DNA of 18,223 bases from TA-21 sp036557405 (GCA_036557405.1 DATBHO010000041.1:1-18223), one strand, 5' to 3'; positions 1 through 7,305 are shown, numbered from the stretch's first letter. The notes: generated by a model not told the origin, from the letters alone. Program-made: numbers and translations.

Positions 1-23
1 TTAGTGAAAATCCCTATTCAATA

Positions 24-566
24 GTGGTGATAAAAGATTACTTTGAGGTTTTAGGGGTGTTTTTAGATATCGGAGTTATCTTGCTTTTGTGGAAAACTGT
101 AAAAGACTTTGCTGAACTAGCAAAGGTAAGCAAATTGCAAACAGAGGTCAGATTCAGGCCTTGGGTTGGGCCAAATGGAGGATATGAATTATTAAGTGAA
201 GATGACAAAAAAAAGCAATACTCTATAACTATGAAGAATTTTGGCGAAGTTCCTGCTTCAAACGTAATAGTATCATGCACTATTACTGATTCAATGCCTG
301 ATAAATTATCACTTTTAAACGATAACACTAAAACACACAGTAAAAATCAGTTTAAATTAGGCCCTCTTTTACCTGGTATGGAAAAAAGATATTGGGTCTT
401 TGTAGAAAATGAGAGATATAGAAAGGCAATGGACGGCACATCAAACATTTTCATTTTTATTTATTTTATGTATCTATTTTCTGGGGGTAAAAGTGGCTAT
501 GGAATGATAAGTCAGTTGGACAACAAGACTAACAATTTCATTCATAAAGAGATGTGGATTGACTAG
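24..566 (+). CDS. Membrane-anchored hypothetical protein with Ig-like C-terminal part (5' end uncertain)
   Basis: I do not recognise a named family. The product (180 aa from the GTG at 24) has one hydrophobic segment at about residues 8-24, then a short charged linker and a motif around QTEVRFRPWVGP. A beta-rich region follows (MKNFGEVPASNVIV), of the kind seen in CARDB/Ig-like extracellular folds. This suggests a single-pass membrane anchor with a beta-sandwich domain. The reading frame stays open upstream to base 3 with no stop, so the true start may lie outside the window; the tandem GTG codons at 24 and 27 are only the first candidates inside it. A hairpin plus T-run follows at 642-667, so it is probably transcribed separately from the next gene. 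Coding is likely, function unknown. Confidence 0.7.
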   Translation: MVIKDYFEVLGVFLDIGVILLLWKTVKDFAELAKVSKLQTEVRFRPWVGPNGGYELLSEDDKKKQYSITMKNFGEVPASNVIVSCTITDSMPDKLSLLNDNTKTHSKNQFKLGPLLPGMEKRYWVFVENERYRKAMDGTSNIFIFIYFMYLFSGGKSGYGMISQLDNKTNNFIHKEMWID

Positions 567-641
567 GATATGTCTCACGAAATATGGTTTGAGTTCTAAC
601 GCAGGCTAATTTCTCACTTTTTAATAGGCTAAAGAAACTTC

Positions 642-667
642 AATGGAAAACTCCATTTCGTTTTTTT
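642..667 (+). terminator. Hairpin plus T7 terminator
   Basis: A perfect 6-bp stem (AATGGA at 642-647 pairs with TCCATT at 652-657, loop AAAC) is followed three bases later by seven Ts at 661-667. It lies 75 nt after the stop of the first gene. T-runs are sufficient for archaeal termination, and the stem strengthens the call. Confidence 0.6.
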
Positions 668-693
668 GACTAAAGTATTTCCAATCTATTAAG

Positions 694-708
694 TTTATAT
701 ATTATAAA
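694..708 (+). promoter_or_regulatory. TATA box for the 724 gene
   Basis: TTTATATATTATAAA is centred about 23 nt before the ATG at 724. This is the archaeal TATA-to-start spacing expected for a leaderless or nearly leaderless transcript. Confidence 0.6.
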
Positions 709-723
709 AATTAATCCTTCAAT

Positions 724-921
724 ATGCTAGATACTAGGACTTTGATAGCATTAAGCATAGTTGCAGCATTATTTTTCCTAACTGGAGCTCAAGTTTTCAC
801 ATATGCACAGATGCCAAATGCGACATCCATGGCTGGAAATATGACGAATGCAACAATGGCTAATGCGACCAGTGCCGGCAATATGAGCGGAAATATTTCT
901 GGCTGCGATACTCGATGCTAA
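724..921 (+). CDS. Tiny secreted Met-rich, sequon-rich peptide
   Basis: A 65-aa product with a clear signal peptide: hydrophobic residues 7-26, likely cleavage after YA at residue 28. The mature chain would be about 37 residues. It holds six N-glycosylation sequons (N32, N39, N42, N47, N53, N57) and five Met (30, 36, 40, 45, 54), and ends in a C-X3-C pair (C61, C65). This composition suggests an exported, heavily glycosylated peptide. Met clusters with a Cys pair can bind copper, but that role is inference. The ATG at 724 fits the TATA box at 694-708. No named family is recognised. Confidence 0.7.
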   Translation: MLDTRTLIALSIVAALFFLTGAQVFTYAQMPNATSMAGNMTNATMANATSAGNMSGNISGCDTRC

Positions 922-958
922 GATCGACTCCGACTCAGACAATATTTCATGAACAGTA

Positions 959-1077
959 ATGTCTGAAAAAATATTTTTTTTTCTTTTTCCAAGTCAAGTA
1001 AAAAGATTTCAATAATCTTCCTAGTTATTGTCACATTACTTGTTATTGAAAATGTAGATCAAATCGTTGCAGATTTT
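959..1077 (+). pseudogene. Probable true N-terminus of the 1078 gene, cut off by a poly-T frameshift
   Basis: The ATG at 959 starts a short frame that runs into nine Ts (974-982) and stops at 1013-1015. The frame of the downstream membrane protein is open from 967, just after a TGA at 964, but has no ATG there. If the T-run had ten Ts, the ATG at 959 would join the long frame. It would add about 40 residues: a Lys/Ser-rich stretch (SFSKSSKK) then a transmembrane helix (ISIIFLVIVTLLV). A classic positive-inside membrane anchor in an otherwise unused frame is hard to explain by chance. It could be an assembly or sequencing indel, transcriptional slippage or phase variation. Confidence 0.5.
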
Positions 1078-2301
1078 TTGGTGGATTTCAACACATCCAT
1101 TAGAGGAATAACTTTATTCACTATTATTTCAATTGGTTACGTACTAGGACAATTTTTTTTATTGAAATTATTGGATACAAGCAGTAGTGCATTAAAAGCA
1201 AGGTCTACTTTAATTTCAGCTTTGCATAAATCTGTTACTATAGTACAGTATGTATTGGCTGCAAATGTAATTTTAGTTATTATACAGGTTTTACTTTTCT
1301 CAAAGTATTCAACTATATCTTTATTATTTGTTACTTATATTAGTAATTTTGTTACCGGTGCTTTACTTTTTATATTTGCCTTAAGGTTCTTATCCTGGTA
1401 TAAAGACAAGAAACAGAGCATAGGGATCTTATTGTTCGCCCTATCGTTTTTTATTCTAGCAACATCAGAAATCATATCAGGTTTAGGTTCGGCGGATTTG
1501 CTCTCTCAAAAAGATTCTATCATTACACCCGAATCCAAGGTTCAATTCACCGACAATCCGGAGGGAAGCTTCTTTAACATCTTTTTCTCTATTTATCATT
1601 ATGTTGATTACATATCATTTCTGCTAACTCTAATAGGAAGCTCGCTCCTATTATATCATTACAGCAGAAAAACTAATGCTCCAAAAATGATATTAATTAT
1701 TGCGTTACCAATATTAGGTTATACCAGTACAATACTTGATGCGTTGAACATATACGATACTGATACAAACCCTGATCTTTTCTCGTTTTACATTTTCCAA
1801 AAGTTGGTTTCCATATCCACGGGAGCTCTCTTTGCATTTTCTTTTTGGATAATTTTAAGGAGATTGCCAGATAGTTCAATCAAAACTTTTCTCAAATTAA
1901 CAGCATATGGATTCATACTTTTGTACATCTCTAACCACGTCAGCGTCAATACAGCATCTTATCCTCCTTATGGCATAAACTCACTTTCATTGCTACCACT
2001 TTCGGCTTACTTCGTATTATTTGGTCTATACTCATCTGCCCTGTCTCTTTCCCAAGATATTACTTTGCGTCAGCATTTGAGAGCTCTGGCCAAAAATGAC
2101 AACAATCTACTTTCTAGCATAGGAACTGCTCAAATGGAATCAGAGGTGAAAAGAGCAGTGGGCGAACTTAAAGACGTAGCAGACATACATGAAAAAGAAT
2201 TAGCAGAAAAAACTGGAATTGAAACACCAGTACCGGAAACCGAAATAGAGGATTATTTGAAACAGGTAATTGAAGAAGTAAGTAAAGCTAGAAAAAAATG
2301 A
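1078..2301 (+). CDS. Polytopic membrane protein with coiled-coil tail
   Basis: A 407-aa product from the TTG at 1078 (a GTG follows at 1081), with about eight hydrophobic segments over residues 10-325 and a cytoplasmic tail at about 335-407. The tail is charged and probably helical (ESEVKRAVGELKDVADIHEK), ending KKVIEE-like and KARKK. It resembles hypothetical multi-TM proteins of Nitrososphaeria; a 7TM sensor or MASE-like role is possible, but no output domain is present. The start is doubtful: neither TTG nor GTG has an obvious ribosome site, and about 37 in-frame codons upstream encode another membrane helix (see 959-1077). The preceding secreted-peptide gene ends 37 nt before the ATG at 959 with no terminator seen between, so co-transcription is possible. 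Confidence 0.8.
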   Translation: MVDFNTSIRGITLFTIISIGYVLGQFFLLKLLDTSSSALKARSTLISALHKSVTIVQYVLAANVILVIIQVLLFSKYSTISLLFVTYISNFVTGALLFIFALRFLSWYKDKKQSIGILLFALSFFILATSEIISGLGSADLLSQKDSIITPESKVQFTDNPEGSFFNIFFSIYHYVDYISFLLTLIGSSLLLYHYSRKTNAPKMILIIALPILGYTSTILDALNIYDTDTNPDLFSFYIFQKLVSISTGALFAFSFWIILRRLPDSSIKTFLKLTAYGFILLYISNHVSVNTASYPPYGINSLSLLPLSAYFVLFGLYSSALSLSQDITLRQHLRALAKNDNNLLSSIGTAQMESEVKRAVGELKDVADIHEKELAEKTGIETPVPETEIEDYLKQVIEEVSKARKK

Positions 2302-2417
2302 TAATATTTCAGCTACTTTGAATTCGAAAATTATTGCAGATTTTGGCGTAGGAACCTATCACAAGTAACTTGCGAAGTAAGAAATCTGCCAATCCAAATT
2401 ACCACAAATTTGAACCC

Positions 2418-2459
2418 CCATGTAAGTGAAGAATTAATATTACCATCCACTTACATTGG
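2418..2459. repeat. Intergenic inverted repeat (hairpin)
   Basis: ATGTAAGTG (2420-2428) is the exact reverse complement of CACTTACAT (2448-2456). CC at 2418-2419 can also pair with GG at 2458-2459 around one bulged T, giving an 11-bp stem with a 19-nt AT-rich loop. It lies in the 272-nt spacer between the membrane protein and the AAA+ gene, without a strong T-run. It could be a 3' hairpin, an operator or part of an untranslated RNA. Confidence 0.5.
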
Positions 2460-2546
2460 TTATTATAACTAATATGATTTTCAAATTGAAGAATTAAAGA
2501 GGATTTATGATATAGAAGGCCATTACATACGGTTTAAAACAATCTC

Positions 2547-2557
2547 TTTTAAAATAA
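2547..2557 (+). promoter_or_regulatory. TATA box for the AAA+ gene
   Basis: TTTTAAAATAA is centred about 22 nt before the ATG at 2574, consistent with a leaderless transcript. Confidence 0.5.
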
Positions 2558-2573
2558 TATTGATTTAGAGTTA

Positions 2574-3308
2574 ATGTTCAAGTTATTTCATAAAATTGAG
2601 GAAATGCTTGACGGTAATGATGAAAAGATAGCTCCGGAAGATAAATTTTTCTCTAATGTTGTTGGTTATTCAGACATAAAGAAACTTTTACTCAAGTGTG
2701 TATTATCAAGGGATCCTGTAAACATACTCCTGATCGGACCGTCATCCTCTTCTAAGACAGTCTTTCTTTTAGAAATCTTAGATGGTTTGGATTATACTTA
2801 TTTCATAGATGGAGTTAGTGCTTCTGGTGCCGGTATGATGGATCACTTATTCAGAAACGATACGAAATATCTATTAATTGATGAGATTGATAAGATGAAA
2901 AAGAATGACCAAGCAGCCTTACTAAATGTGATGGAGACGGGCATTGTTTCTGAAACCAAATTGAATGGCAAAACTCGACAAAAAAAGATGAAATTATGGT
3001 TATTTGCTACAAGCAATAATGCCAAAAAATTATCTATACCACTGAGATCAAGGTTCATGGAACTGTATTTGGATGAATATACATATGAAGAATTTACAGA
3101 GATTGTGTACAGACTGCTTCACAAAAGATATGACCTAGACGCGAACCTGTCGGAAAAAATTGTGCACTCGGTGTGGAATCGATTGGGGTCTAGAGACATC
3201 AGAGATGCAATAAGGATTGCAAAGTTGATAAAGTCATCAACTGATGTAGATTGGTTAGTAGACGTACAAATTAAATACGGAAAAAACAAGGCGCTTAATG
3301 TTCGTTAA
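2574..3308 (+). CDS. AAA+ ATPase (RuvB/MCM-like P-loop)
   Basis: A 244-aa single-domain AAA+ protein. Visible parts are Walker A GPSSSSKT at 55-62, Walker B LLIDEID with D103/E104, sensor 1 ending at N148 (FATSNN), Arg-finger candidates R158/R160 in PLRSRF, and a sensor-2 helix around R207/R210 (GSRDIRDAIR). The final Gly of the usual GxxxxGKT is Ser60. It uses ATP to remodel a protein or nucleic-acid partner; no partner domain is attached, so the substrate is unknown. RuvB_N and AAA_5 are the nearest families I can suggest. It has its own TATA box and is convergent with the zinc-finger gene at 3374-3745, so no operon partner is seen. Confidence 0.85.
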   Translation: MFKLFHKIEEMLDGNDEKIAPEDKFFSNVVGYSDIKKLLLKCVLSRDPVNILLIGPSSSSKTVFLLEILDGLDYTYFIDGVSASGAGMMDHLFRNDTKYLLIDEIDKMKKNDQAALLNVMETGIVSETKLNGKTRQKKMKLWLFATSNNAKKLSIPLRSRFMELYLDEYTYEEFTEIVYRLLHKRYDLDANLSEKIVHSVWNRLGSRDIRDAIRIAKLIKSSTDVDWLVDVQIKYGKNKALNVR

Positions 3309-3373
3309 TAATAAGCGTTCATGCAGCTCTAAAGATCCGGCAGTTTTGAAATGCCTTATTAAGAAGCTCCTTT

Positions 3374-3745
3374 TTAAAGATCTGAAATTTTGAGTGCAAT
3401 GTCTGGCTTTAGGCGAGCCTCAATATTATCTAACATTGTTTGATCTTTCGACATTCGTTCGTAAAACCTCTTTGCTATCTCCTTTACAATTAGATTTTCC
3501 AGCTCTTGTAAGGTCTTGTCTGACATATTTTTAAGAAAATGAACTTGGGGTTTAATAGATTCGTACTCCAGTTGGGGACGATATTTGCCTTCGCTTCTAC
3601 CAACTGAGTACTCTACAAACGAAATAACTTGTCCCAGGCCTTTATGAATATTGTAATTTTTAATGTGGCGCATTACAGAAGATTTCCTACCTGAAGACAT
3701 CCCACATATCGTGCAACTCCAGTTGAACTTTTTCGTATTAGTCAT
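3374..3745 (-). CDS. Single C2H2 zinc-finger protein
   Basis: A 123-aa product starting at the ATG whose complement is 3743-3745. One N-terminal finger is formed by C11-X2-C14-X12-H27-X6-H34, with basic residues between the Cys and His pairs (GRKSSVMRH), as in DNA- or RNA-binding fingers. The rest (35-123) is a mixed, probably helical region with a Lys/Glu-rich segment near the C-terminus (ENLIVKEIAKRFYERM), possibly for dimerisation. Such one-finger proteins recur in Nitrososphaeria and are usually considered regulators, but no target is known. It is convergent with the AAA+ gene with a 65-nt spacer. Its own upstream region opens into a long gene-free stretch. Confidence 0.75.
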   Translation of the reverse strand: MTNTKKFNWSCTICGMSSGRKSSVMRHIKNYNIHKGLGQVISFVEYSVGRSEGKYRPQLEYESIKPQVHFLKNMSDKTLQELENLIVKEIAKRFYERMSKDQTMLDNIEARLKPDIALKISDL

Positions 3746-4388
3746 TAGGCAACTCTGCGCTACACTGTGTACTAATAGCTACATATTTACGTTGTTAAAA
3801 ATACTTTTAGGAAAAAATTTTTGGTTTATATACAACTTTTCTGGTAGACTACCCGTGAACGCTCAGATAAGCTCATAATATAACAATGCAGGATAATTGA
3901 ACATTTTATACATCTAATAGCATCTCTTGCGAAGAGAAAATTCCCTGCTATCATAAAGTTAATCTCGTTTATTGAAGATTATTATTGGCATATAGCAAGA
4001 AATCTGTTAATTTGTCATGTGAGTAACCAATTTTTATTGCAAACTGAAAGCTAATTTTCAACTCCAAATATTCTTTGGTTTTCTACGTTAACTAAAGAGC
4101 ACTTAAATTTAATGGTTCAACGAAACTGAACACTATCTAGTCAGGCTTAAAATCTTAATTTGATGCTCCAGATCTTACCAATTTTGACTCTGTTATCAAA
4201 TATGATTTAGTTTGAGAGGCTTAATTTCTCATTTCTATTATGATGAATAATAGTGCTCCCAAAAAAGAAATTTTCCAATAACTATCTAATACTTTATTAT
4301 GGAATCAGCCAATAAACGCTTGAGAAATTGACCGCATTCTTATTTTCCTTTCGCAATCTTGTAAGCGCATTTGAACAAATAAGTACCA
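3746..4388. other. Gene-free AT-rich spacer of about 640 nt
   Basis: Neither strand holds a convincing coding frame; the longest candidates are about 20-45 codons without family-like features. The upstream 150 nt should contain the promoter of the zinc-finger gene. The clearest structure is the composite hairpin at 3917-3951. No tRNA fold, terminator-like T-run after a stem, or long repeat was seen. Confidence 0.5.
3917..3951. repeat. Two-part hairpin in the long spacer
   Basis: The outer stem ATAGCA (3917-3922) pairs with TGCTAT (3946-3951). The inner stem TCTCTT (3923-3928) pairs with AAGAGA (3932-3937) around a GCG loop. The two 6-bp stems stack on the 5' side and leave an 8-nt bulge on the 3' side. 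This is stronger than expected in such AT-rich DNA and could mark a small RNA or a protein-binding site. Confidence 0.4.
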
Positions 4389-4763
4389 CTAAAGGTAATC
4401 CTTGACGTAATTAGATATAATTAGCTGTATTGCAGACTCAATTATTTTTCCATGATCTGCATCAACCTCAGTGCTCAATAACAGTAGATGCTCATCTTGT
4501 AGTGGCATCGTAACTTGTTTAACTTTTTCATACTCTTCCATGGCATATCTTGCTTTGCCAATCCTGTCAGCTAACTTATTATGAAGCCTCCATCTTTCCA
4601 GTGTAATTAGATTTGCCTTTTTGAATTCGTCATCAGTAAGAAAACTTTTGATACCCTCCCTGTATCCTCCGTTTTTTAATTCACCTGAATTGTCACAAAC
4701 TCCTACAAAACGGACCTTTGGATCGAGATTAAGAACGTCGTTGCAGAGTTTTTCAAAATCCAT
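4389..4763 (-). CDS. DUF6659-like small protein
   Basis: A 124-aa soluble protein starting at the ATG (complement of 4761-4763), MDFEKLCNDVLNLDPKVRFV. The frame can be extended to a TTG at 4835 or an ATG at 4805. The TATA-like TCTAAAATACTATA at 4786-4799 sits about 28 nt from the 4763 start and inside the longer forms, so the short form is preferred. The fold looks like a Roadblock/profilin-type sensor: an N-terminal helix, a strand with FVGVCDNSGEL, a central helical stretch with WRLHNKLADRIGKARYAMEEY, then LLLLSTEV and a C-terminal helix. From memory it resembles the family called DUF6659 in Nitrososphaeria; this was not checked. It is divergent from the ParA-like gene, sharing a 104-nt promoter region, which suggests linked control. 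Confidence 0.75.
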   Translation of the reverse strand: MDFEKLCNDVLNLDPKVRFVGVCDNSGELKNGGYREGIKSFLTDDEFKKANLITLERWRLHNKLADRIGKARYAMEEYEKVKQVTMPLQDEHLLLLSTEVDADHGKIIESAIQLIISNYVKDYL

Positions 4764-4785
4764 ATTGAATTCAATAATGTGACTA

Positions 4786-4843
4786 TCTAAAATACTATAC
4801 TGCATGAAGTCTAATAGGAGGTAAAAATTAGACAACTTTATAC
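4786..4843. promoter_or_regulatory. Divergent promoter pair between the DUF6659-like and ParA-like genes
   Basis: The minus-strand TATA element is the complement of TCTAAAATACTATA (4786-4799), about 28 nt from the start at 4763. The plus-strand element ACTTTATAC (4835-4843) is about 28 nt before the ATG at 4868. The two lie about 45 nt apart, so one regulator bound between them could control both genes. Confidence 0.5.
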
Positions 4844-4867
4844 ACCCAAATTGAATTTAATGAAATA

Positions 4868-5743
4868 ATGACGAAATGTGTTGCATTCCACTCATATAAA
4901 GGTGGTACAGGCAAGTCTACAATCAGCTCAAACTTGTCAGCATCCCTAGCAAATAAGGGATTTACTACTGTTTTATTAGATGTGGATGTATATGCTCCCA
5001 GTCTTCAAGACTACTTTCAATGGCAACCAAAGAAATCAATTAATGATTATCTCTTCGAAAATGCCGAAATTGATGAAGTTATCCACGATTTATCGGCTGT
5101 GTTAAATAAATTTCCATCGAACAATGGCGAGCAATCAGACTCATCGAAAGGAAAATTATTTGTAGCATTTTCCAGTACCTCAAAGGATGAGATATACAAG
5201 CTCGATGGTGCGGTAAGACAAGAAGGATCCAAGATACAACTACTAAGAAAATTTCTTATGCTGAGAGAAGAGATCGTTGCCAAGTACAATGCAGATTTTG
5301 TCATAATCGACACAAGTCCGGGTATTCGGTATTGGTCCATTAATTCTCTGGCAATTGCCGATACAATTCTTCTTTCGCTAAAGTTAGATGGTATTGATTT
5401 AAAAGGAACTCGGCTTTTGGCAAAGGAAATTTATGAAAGTCTCACGAAGCTTGGAACTAAATCGTATTTATTGTTAAACAGAGCTGCTGGTTATTGTTTA
5501 CCTCCTAATTTGGCAGATCAGCAGACCTCATCAACACAGGAAATGTTCAATAATACAGTTGGCACTCAGGCTACAGTAGTAGCCAAACTTAATGAAGACA
5601 TTGGAATGGATACAATACTTTCTATTCCCTGCTATTGTGACATTCAGTTTGATAGTAATGAATTTTTGACGGCACTCAAATTTCCAAATCACCCATTTGC
5701 AGGCAAGATTGATGCATTAATAGAAAAATTAAAGAATATTTAG
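4868..5743 (+). CDS. ParA/MinD-family ATPase
   Basis: A 291-aa P-loop ATPase of the SIMIBI class. The deviant Walker A is at 11-18 (KGGTGKST, signature Lys11), the Walker A' strand is VLLDVDVYAPSL, and Walker B is FVIIDTSPG. Such proteins form ATP-dependent dimers on DNA or membrane to place cargo such as chromosomes, chemoreceptor arrays or enzyme complexes. No ParB gene, parS-like repeat or C-terminal amphipathic MinD helix is evident, so an orphan positioning or ArsA-like role is likelier than plasmid partition. The region at about 75-110 (IHDLSAVLNKFPSNNGEQSD) looks like an insertion. The ATG at 4868 fits the TATA box at 4835-4843. The KaiC/cyclase gene follows after 44 nt on the same strand, probably in one operon. 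Confidence 0.9.
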   Translation: MTKCVAFHSYKGGTGKSTISSNLSASLANKGFTTVLLDVDVYAPSLQDYFQWQPKKSINDYLFENAEIDEVIHDLSAVLNKFPSNNGEQSDSSKGKLFVAFSSTSKDEIYKLDGAVRQEGSKIQLLRKFLMLREEIVAKYNADFVIIDTSPGIRYWSINSLAIADTILLSLKLDGIDLKGTRLLAKEIYESLTKLGTKSYLLLNRAAGYCLPPNLADQQTSSTQEMFNNTVGTQATVVAKLNEDIGMDTILSIPCYCDIQFDSNEFLTALKFPNHPFAGKIDALIEKLKNI

Positions 5744-5787
5744 AGTTAAATTTAAAAAATCGAAGATACTCAACATCAGTCAAGATA

Positions 5788-7305
5788 ATGCCTGAAGTAA
5801 GGATTCCCGGGCTTTCAAGCTTAGTAGGACAGGATACTGGCGAGGATACTGATTCTGGAATAATACTACTGATGAGTCCTCCTGGAGGGGGCAAGACTCT
5901 CTTTTGTCGGCAGATGATAACAGATAGCCTGGAAAGTGGATCTGTGTGCATATATATTAACTCGAGTATGACGCGCAAAGAGTATGGGAAACTTTTCAAC
6001 AATATCAATGATTCAAAAATTAAAAACTTGAAATTTTTGAATCCTTATTTGGTAGCTACTGGCGACAAAGATTTAGATAATTCCACCGGTATAAACGATC
6101 CCAAGCTCTCCGCCACTCTACAAGAAATTCAGAGTATAATCAATGAATGTTCCACATCTGTTACTAATACTGACGATCCATCCCATCAGGTAGCCGGATC
6201 AACTTTTAATAATCCTCCAAAGTGTGCTATTGTTCTTGATTCGCTTACACATATGTTTACAGTATTTGAAGAGGACAAAGTATTGAAGTTTGTAAATGCA
6301 TTATCATTTATTATTAAGGAACTAGAATCCATTTCTCTTATTACTATGTCTGGTACTCAATCTAGTAATGAACCTATTTTGAATAAGTTAAGTTCAATTT
6401 TTGATATTGTATTTGAGATCGAGATTCAAGAAGATTCGGACAAGGATAAGGTTAAACGCAAGCTTAGATTAGTATCGATTAAAGGAGGAAGTAGTAAGTC
6501 ATCTTCAGCTCTATTCAGTATTGAACAAGATGGAAATTTAAAATTTGAATCAGAAGCAAGTTCGAAATCAAAGTTATCTATATGTGGTCTTTGTAAAGCA
6601 CCGATACTGGAAGAACCAGAGTATTACCTAGATATGCCGTTCCATCACAACCATGTTAAGATTTACATGAAGCTTGCTGGTGCCTTCGGTCAAGCTCGTG
6701 TATCCGACGTGGGCCCTTCAGGAGTTATCGATGCCGCATTTTTCTTTGTAGACGTAGTAGGGCTGTCAGACCCCGCCCTATCTGTGAGAAGGCAGATAGA
6801 GAAGATTGAGGCATTAAATGACATGATAGGTCATTGTGAAATCTTCAAGAAAACTTCTGACAAGAGAGTTCTTCCCACAGGTGACGGTATGGCCATAGGC
6901 TTTATGTTAAGCCCTGAATCCCCTCTTCAGCTTGGAATCGAATTACATCAAGCTTTAAAAAAATATAACACTCATACACACAAAGAAGATGGATCGTTTC
7001 TTGATGTCCGAATTGGTCTTGCCTCTGGATCCGTGTTTATAGTAAACGATGTAAATTCCAACCAGAATATATGGGGACCAGGAATTATTTTTGCAAGACG
7101 TGTTATGGATGTAGGAGATGGGGGACATATATTGTTAGCAGGACCGCTAGCTGAATCTTTGTTGGCATTGGATGACAAGTACAGAAATATAATAAAATTA
7201 CTTGGTGATTTTCAGGTAAAACATGGACAGATAATAAAGATATATTCTGCATACTCTCCAAACGAATTTGGCAATCCTGTTACGCCTGCTCGTTTCAAAT
7301 CTTAG
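5788..7305 (+). CDS. KaiC/RecA-like ATPase fused to a class III nucleotide-cyclase domain
   Basis: A 505-aa fusion. Residues 1-255 form a RecA/KaiC-type ATPase with Walker A SPPGGGKT at about 30-37 and Walker B CAIVLDSLTHMF. A Cys/His knuckle follows at about 265-289 (CGLC, then FHHNH), possibly zinc-binding. Residues 315-490 form a class III adenylate/guanylate cyclase homology domain. The two metal-binding Asp are present: D322 in FFVDVVG and D366 in PTGDG. In WGPGIIFARRVMD the transition-state Asn position is Ile434, while the Arg is kept (R438). No membrane segment is seen. The family chemistry is cyclic-nucleotide synthesis driven or gated by an ATPase, but the lost Asn makes cyclase activity uncertain; nucleotide sensing is the alternative. 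It lies 44 nt after the ParA-like gene. Confidence 0.88.
   Translation: MPEVRIPGLSSLVGQDTGEDTDSGIILLMSPPGGGKTLFCRQMITDSLESGSVCIYINSSMTRKEYGKLFNNINDSKIKNLKFLNPYLVATGDKDLDNSTGINDPKLSATLQEIQSIINECSTSVTNTDDPSHQVAGSTFNNPPKCAIVLDSLTHMFTVFEEDKVLKFVNALSFIIKELESISLITMSGTQSSNEPILNKLSSIFDIVFEIEIQEDSDKDKVKRKLRLVSIKGGSSKSSSALFSIEQDGNLKFESEASSKSKLSICGLCKAPILEEPEYYLDMPFHHNHVKIYMKLAGAFGQARVSDVGPSGVIDAAFFFVDVVGLSDPALSVRRQIEKIEALNDMIGHCEIFKKTSDKRVLPTGDGMAIGFMLSPESPLQLGIELHQALKKYNTHTHKEDGSFLDVRIGLASGSVFIVNDVNSNQNIWGPGIIFARRVMDVGDGGHILLAGPLAESLLALDDKYRNIIKLLGDFQVKHGQIIKIYSAYSPNEFGNPVTPARFKS

Noticed and set aside
3663..3878. 71-codon plus-strand frame at the zinc-finger gene
   Set aside because: It is antisense to the zinc finger and its promoter; the Cys- and Phe-rich translation shows no family features.
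4868..5743. Plasmid or chromosome partition locus (ParA)
   Set aside because: There is no ParB gene and no parS-like repeat cluster nearby, so a standard partition system is not supported.
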